From: Glandiceps talaboti | Taxonomy: Eukaryota; Hemichordata; Enteropneusta; Spengelidae | Direction of reading: 5' to 3' | Assembly: GCF_964340395.1 (NCBI RefSeq) | Contig: NC_135555.1 | Span: 26,934,725 to 26,998,724 of the forward strand | DNA length: 64,000 bases | In this document: positions 58,021 through 64,000 of the stretch, piece by piece | Layout: each line of letters opens with the position of its first letter | How positions within the stretch are numbered: position 1 is the stretch's first letter | Translations under genes and position numbers: made by a program | Notes under the pieces: model-generated | What the model saw: only the letters and a program-made list of their open reading frames with translations | What the model was told of the DNA's origin: nothing | Database searches by the model: none

Positions 58021-59639
58021 GAAAAGTTTAATACCATTATGACAGTAAAAAGGTTGTTGGTGCATCTGATTGTTGGTTGAATGCATGAGTGACCTCTGAT
58101 GGTGAAGAAGTCCTTGGGGTTTCCCCCTGGCTGATGTGGAGTTTTGCTTCTATTAAGGCAATGTTTAGGTTATTCATAGCCTTTGAGGTAATATTTCCAA
58201 GCTTCGAAAAGCTAACGTAAATGTAAGTTTTAAATGAGTTTCCCATGTCACATAAAAATGGCCCCGTAACATTGGTATAGTGGCATTAATATTGCATGTA
58301 TAAAGTCACCGGTATGTTAGAGAACTTTAGGTGGTCATACCTAGTATATAATAGAAACTGGAATCTGATGAGATGTGGTGATTTGTAGTGTCAACAACAT
58401 GTAGTGTCCAAAATAGAAAGTGTATTAATCCCTTCTGACAAGTTCATAGTGACGAGTAGGGAACATTTTAGATTAACTTCTTTTATAAACTATCTATGAA
58501 GATTACCATTACGAAACCTTCGAGTTCACTTTTGCTCCAAAGTGCAATAAAAGTGAAGCACTGATTGTGAAACAGCTAAGCATTTACATGACATGTTCTG
58601 TAACTAGTGTGGTAGCTAGGTAATACATGTATATGTATATTTATAGTTATGTTTGAACTAATAAGTAATATTAAAGAATTCATGTAAGAAACAAGGAGAA
58701 GAACAAATATTTACATGCACTACATTTCAGACAAGGCTATATGCCATTGTAGAAAGGATTTTTTTCTTCCATCACAATCCAAAACACAATGACCCCCCCC
58801 CCCATCCACAATTATGAAAACAGCATGACCCCCCCTACTGCCAATTTCAAAAACAGGGTGACCCCCTCCCCAATCCACCGACCCCCCCCCCCTCCCGCCG
58901 AAGAAACTGACCGGTCCCTAAGGTGCGGAATTGTGTTTTAGCCAGTTTAGAAAGTTTAGCTAGAAGTTTAGAAAGCTAAATTTGAAAATGCTGAAAACAA
59001 ATATTCTATATTGGGCTTCATCACCGACGTTATCTCTATTACATTAAACAATAACGTTTTTAGAGCCACCCTTTTGGGCTTTTCGATAGGTTATAGTGGT
59101 TCTATTAACCTACAGACACGATAAAAAGACGATAGTTTCTTTTCAGCAACACTGTCACTGTACTTAAGACGAAAATCGAAATCTTCGTGCTTTACACCTT
59201 TCTTTAAGCATGGAAATGAATGTGAATACGACGACAGTAATTCTCAATGACACGCTTTGCATAATTGATGGGCATGGGAGTGTTCTTGAACTACAATAGT
59301 GGTGTAGTTTAACAATGGCTAGAGAGCTTTCAAGCGTTTGTGTTGTGAATAGGAAGAGTGAAGGTCACAAAAAGGAGACAGACGTTTAAACATAGAAATG
59401 CGAAAAATGCTATAAAAGATGGCGAACAGTAACATGGAGAAACGTATGAAACAAAATTGTTAATAATTGTGTACTCGACAGTGTAACTGTCCCGACTCAA
59501 TTCCATGTCCCATACACTTATTTAACTTATTTAAGAACTTGTTCTAGTTACTTAAATTATTCTTTTCTTAATAAAAGTACATCAGTTTTAAGATATAGAT
59601 CATGATAATCACCCCATTGTTTGCATATCATGTTTCTAA

Positions 59640-59800
59640 GTTATTTTCAAGAACTTATTCAAGAACTTATTCAAGAACTTGTTCAAGAACTTGTTCAAGT
59701 TACTTAAAATATCAAGTCAACTTGATCAAGAACATGAACAAGAACTTGATATAGAACTTGATCAAGAACTTGATCAAGAACTTGAAAACAACTTGAAAAT
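59640..59800. repeat. 12-base repeat (CAAGAACTTGTT / CAAGAACTTGAT)
   Basis: About a dozen palindromic 12-base units in the foldback centre. An open frame over it (59679-59963) encodes only a QELD-type run and is not a credible gene. Confidence 0.85.
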
Positions 59801-60507
59801 TGACTTGATTAAAAATAAAATAAAGAAGGTATTAATATTATGGCTCAAGATAAAATCAAAGTGGTGGTTGTTTTTGGTAGAAATAAAAGTATTTATGAAA
59901 ATTATACGAGATTATAAAAATTTGATGGTCAATGTTTTCACGAAGATATCAATATGTGTGTAAGACTGTAAGACTGTAAGACGAATTTAAGTCAGCGAAA
60001 CTTTGGTGGTGGTTTAATATTATGGTTCAACATGATAACTGCTTTAGGTTGAATTAGTGCTTACGTGGGTTTTATAAAAAAAATATTCGAGATTCTGAAA
60101 TTGAAATTTTCTTAACTTACAAGTTTTCTATCTTGTCACTGCCAACTGACCTTGTAACAGTTGTAACATCTGTCACTGCCAACGGACCTTGGTAACCTTG
60201 GTAACCTGAGTGACCTTGTAACCTAGACATTCCTGTGGTTGCCTGAGGGTAGTCATTGACAATGTTCAATTAGACAGATACAATAACACTATTGTATGGG
60301 ACATGGCAGCATGTCGGGGGAAGTCAAGCGTAGCAGTGAGGCTACTAATGTTTTATTTTACTTATAATAAGTTTAAACAGACATTGTCAATTTTACTATA
60401 GATATAGCATAGCAGCAAGACTTAATTTACTTATAATGAGTTTAAAACAGAATATGTCAATTTTTAGTCAATTTTTTCTTATAAGGTTTATTTTACCTTA
60501 TAACAGG

Positions 60508-60509
<2 letters not shown>

Positions 60510-60588
<79 letters not shown>
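60510..60588. repeat. (TA)n microsatellite
   Basis: About 38 uninterrupted TA units in the centre of the foldback structure. Confidence 0.95.
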
Positions 60589-60592
<4 letters not shown>

Positions 60593-61449
60593 GAATAAAT
60601 TGATTTAATACAGATATAAGACTTTATTTACTTTATAACAAGTGAAAAATGGGACTGGTCCAGAATTCTCATTTTCTATACTACTTTTGGATTGTGATGG
60701 AAGACAAAATTCCTTTTTCTACAATGGCATATAGCCTTGTCTGAAATATGGTACATGTAAATATTTGTTCTTCTCTCTGTTTCTTATATGAATTCTTTAA
60801 TATTTCTTATTAGTTCAAGCATAACTATAAATATACATATACATGTATTACCTAGCGACCACACTGGTTACAGAACATGTCATGTAAATGCTTGGCTGTT
60901 TCACAATCAATGCTTCACCTATATTGCACTTTGGGGCCAAAGTGAACTTGAAGGTTTCGTAATGGTAATCTTCATAGATAGTTTATAAAAAGAAGTTAAT
61001 CTAAAATGTTCCCTACTCGTCACTATGAACTTGTCAGAAGGGATTAGTACACTTTCTATTTTGGACACTACATGTTATTGACACTACAAATCACCACATC
61101 TCATCAGATTCCAGTTTCTATTATATACTAGGTATGACCACCTAAAGTTCTCTAACATACCGGTGACTTTACTATACATGCAATATTAATGCCACTATAT
61201 CAATGTTACGGGGCCATTTTTATGTGACATGAGAAACTCATTTAAAACTCATTTACGTTAGCTAGTCGTGCTTGGAAATATTACCTCAAAGGTTATGAAT
61301 AACCTAAAAATTGCCTTAATAAAAACAAAAAACTCCAGATCTGCTAGGGGAAAAATGCCAAGGACTTTCCCATCCACAGAGGTCATTCGTGCATTCAACC
61401 AACCATTAGATGCATCAAACTTTTTACTTCAGCCCTATGTAGTTGCTTT

Positions 61450-61463
61450 TTAGCACAACTGGC

Positions 61464-61524
<61 letters not shown>

Positions 61525-62890
61525 CGACTTAAAGTCAAAAACCGCCAGACCGATTGGCTTGATATTTGGTGGGGACATTACTTATGGTGTTCTAATGAAA
61601 AATTGTTCAAATGGAAATGATCACTTCATAGATGTGCATTTTGGGTAAAAAAAAATTTGATTTTTGGTCAAAGGACTTAAACTCCAAAACGACTGGGCAG
61701 ATCGGTCTGAAATTTGGTGGGAACGTTCTTTAAGGAATGCAAAGTAAGATTTGTTCATGCCATGATAAGAAATATGCAAATTAGGGCTAAAAATGTGTTT
61801 TTTTAGTCAAAAGTCTATAATTCCAAAAGTACTTTGTTGATTTGGCTGAAATTTCACAGGGATGTTTCTGGTGATGCACGGATCAAGTGATATTAATTAC
61901 ATGATGATCCCTTCAGCAATATACAAAAAATGCCTGTGATTTGTGGTGTGAAACAGGGCTTCCACTCGGCCCACAAATGAAAGGTTCTTCAACTTCTTGT
62001 GTATTGATGCAATAAAACCATTAAATCTTTTATGGGCTACTTCACATGTCAATGGCAATGGCATGAAAATTACCCTCTGTTAGAGGTTGCTTCAAAACAC
62101 TGCTTTTACTATTAGCACTGCTTAATTAAATTATAGAGAGTGTCTATGATTAAAACATAAAGTTAATTCATATGCTACAGAGTCTTTTGGGGGAACATTT
62201 TCAGGCATATCTAGATTAAGAAATCCACCGGCCATGATAATCCCATCATTGATATGCAAATTAAGTGTAAAAATGTGAATTTTTGGTCAAAAACTTATAT
62301 ATCAAAAAGTACTCAGGTCAATGAGACTGAAACTTAATGAGATGTTTCGGAAAGTGTTATTCTGCAGATTTTCTTCAAAAGAGTTTGTCCAAATTGGCCC
62401 TAGCAACCATGACCACCCCCTTACCAACAACAGTATATTTTGCTAGTAACATCATCTGGTAGGCAAATGAGTAAACTTTCAAAAATTGCTTGCAAATTTC
62501 CCTAGCAACCATGAACACACCCATAGTAATAGCCAGACGGTAATAGCAACACGGGTACTTAGACAAGTTAACAAACATTCAAAAAGTGTATGCAAATATG
62601 CCTAGCAACAAGATCACGCCCATAGCAACAGCCAAATGATCACCTATATTGCAAAGATAAGTGGAGATTAATAGACAAATGAATACTTATCAAAAAATCA
62701 ACAAGACCACACCCATAACGACTGCTAAATGATCACGTATATTGCAAAGATAACAAAAAATGTAAATGTATGCAAATATGTTTAGCAACAAGATAATTTT
62801 AATAGCAACAGTGTATATTGCAAAGATAATGACAGGGGTTGGATAAGCAACTATATATACAGTTGTGCCACAACGCCATTGGCGCTATTT
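61450..62890. mobile_element. Longest copy of the dispersed TAGCACAACTGG element
   Basis: Begins TTTTTAGCACAACTGGC and ends CAGTTGTGCCACAACG, CCATTGGCGCTATTTTT, so the termini are partly complementary. Order: (TG)n at 61469-61520, modules with CCGATTGGCTTGATATTTGG, CTGAAATTTGGTGGGAACG and CAAATTAGGGCTAAAAATG, then CCTAGCAACCATGA and CAAATATGCCTAGCAAC modules. It defines the single element behind both module families. Non-coding. Confidence 0.75.
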
Positions 62891-63205
62891 TTATATGTTG
62901 TAAAGCTTGGAAATTATTGTCTGAAAATGTCTGAATAGTCTCAAAATTGACTTTTCAGAGTAAAAAAACTCCAGGGCTTCTAGGGGGAGACCCCTAGGAC
63001 CCACAAGAGATGTACATATTCCCTTCTCAAGCTTAACCCCTACCTACAACGTCAAGATGCTATTAAACTCCTTTTTGAATATATTTAACCTGTGTAGTCA
63101 ATAATTATAATTATGATAGTGCTAACCCGGATCTTATAAAGTATATGCAAGACAGTCAGGCAGTCCACACTGAGTAACGATCAAAAATACCTGTGATGTG
63201 AAAAT

Positions 63206-63834
63206 TGTTCTGTGACCAACCCAAACCCAGGGTGAGTGTACTACAGACTTGATGGGTAGGCTGTATCACTCAGCCGTATCTCATTCACAAGACGAGTGCG
63301 AATTTGGGGGGGATTCCTGGAGTAATTACTCGAAAGGTCGGGGACGATTACTCACACGGAGCCCGCAGGTGCTATGTTTGCCGGGCCTGGGTGACTCTGG
63401 GATAGTCTGTGGACTGACTGGGAAGGCCTTGACAGTTCCACAGGAACGTGATATAGAGCGTGCAATATAGACTTGTTACGTAGTCCCAAACCTGAATGGC
63501 TCTCTGTAACATTTGTGTTTGTTTGTGTGTATTTGTCTGCATAACAGAAAATCGTTGGGAAGCAATTCCCAGCACAAACATTTTATATTGAAAAAATGTG
63601 AATGTGAATGTGAATCCAAAAAAAATATTTAGTTGATACTTCGCCTGGCCTGGCCTGAACCTTACCTGTACATGTGTTTTGTACCGACTGATTGTACATA
63701 CATACATACATACATACATACATACATACATGTGGACACACTTCCCCTGTGTGTGTGTGTGTGTGTGTCTGTCTGTCTGTCTGTCTGTCTGTCCATCTGT
63801 CTGTTTGTCTTTCTCTGTCTCCATCGTTTCTGCC

Positions 63835-63885
<51 letters not shown>

Positions 63886-64000
63886 GTGTGTGTGTCTCTC
63901 TCTCTCCCACCACCACCACCACCACCACCACATCATATTAAAAGTTCTCGACGTCCCGGTCAATGCCCTTCCTTGCAAGCTCCTAGATCGCTGAAGAAAA
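63206..64000. repeat. Right edge: unique sequence then CATA, TG, TCTG and CAC microsatellites
   Basis: 63206-63690 shows no gene. Then (CATA)n at 63697-63731, (TG)n at 63750-63768, (TCTG)n at 63769-63800 and 63830-63885, and (CAC)n at 63908-63931. Confidence 0.85.

Larger units (their letters stand above)
57003..63205. mobile_element. Large inverted-repeat (foldback) structure, about 6.2 kb
   Basis: The left arm 57003-58770 matches the reverse complement of 60685-61445 plus 62885-63205. Paired words include TTCACATGACAGG against TTCACATCACAGG at the tips, GTGTGGACTGCTTGACTG-type words at 57037 and 63160, and TATGCCATTGTAGAAAGGA at 58741 against 60719. The right arm is split by the dispersed element at 61450-62890. 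The central 58770-60685 is unique except for a 12-base repeat and a TA tract. No coding region recognised. Confidence 0.75.

Noticed and set aside
59679-59963. Coiled-coil-like small protein (QELDQELD)
   Set aside because: It is the translation of a 12-base simple repeat, with no conserved domain.
63372-63994. Overlapping frames of 90-150 codons at the right edge
   Set aside because: They are made of CATA, TG, TCTG and CAC microsatellites read in different frames.

Overview
This window looks like nuclear DNA from a marine or other aquatic invertebrate animal. It is AT-rich and dominated by introns. It carries two conserved animal genes with GT-AG introns, and the mobile elements are types typical of invertebrate metazoans: ISL2EU with THAP and YqaJ proteins, DIRS-like, Penelope-like, hAT-like, and TTAA-inserting elements. 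Nothing I can read fixes the phylum.

Host genes. Two genes sit head to head around a 986-base start-to-start gap (29206-30191). On the minus strand is the 5' half of CTNNBL1 (beta-catenin-like protein 1, a Prp19/CDC5L-associated splicing factor): six coding exons at 29205-29176, 27629-27441, 25321-25215, 13991-13754, 11303-11210 and 8025-7861. All phases agree, and the rest of the gene lies left of base 1. On the plus strand is a complete ENY2 (SAGA deubiquitinase module and TREX-2 export factor): five coding exons at 30192-30199, 31419-31499, 34773-34843, 36123-36197 and 43458-43534, giving 103 residues. No other host gene is visible, and right of about 45 kb there are only repeats and mobile elements.

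Main observation. Tandem repeats in both genes are built from splicing signals. CTNNBL1 intron 5 is filled by about 83 copies of a 38-base unit (8084-11209). The unit is the last 25 bases of exon 5 plus its 5' splice site and 7 more intron bases, so the intron is a chain of roughly 80 AG|GTAAGT donors; only the one nearest the exon body keeps the reading frame. ENY2 intron 2 ends in about 27 copies of a 39-base unit (33713-34760). Each unit holds a branch-point-like CTAAC and a pyrimidine tract and has no AG dinucleotide, so about 1.06 kb is AG-free up to the true exon 3 acceptor. ENY2 introns 1 and 3 also have 3' ends that abut or use transposon ends.

Mobile elements, left to right: a truncated TTAA-element copy (1655-4087); a TA-flanked decayed element with nested foldback insertions (5238-7067); an hAT-like element with a 6-base target duplication (11485-13043); a broken ISL2EU 5' end (15604-16064); a 6,018-base ISL2EU element with a spliced THAP-DDE transposase and a SWIM-YqaJ-PHD protein (17713-23730); a small TIR element carrying a MITE (28098-28961); a TTAA MITE (35703-36087); a 3.5 kb TTAA element (36581-40076); a DIRS-like fragment (51427-53720); a Penelope-like reverse transcriptase remnant (54600-55860) with a hammerhead ribozyme motif nearby (56366-56432); and a roughly 6.2 kb inverted-repeat structure (57003-63205). 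Several dispersed non-coding repeat families recur throughout.

Satellite. A 33-base repeat fills 45343-51426 (about 180 copies, with 1,089-base higher-order duplication) and runs straight into the DIRS fragment. Long open frames in the 33-, 39- and 45-base arrays exist because those periods are multiples of three, and I do not call them genes.
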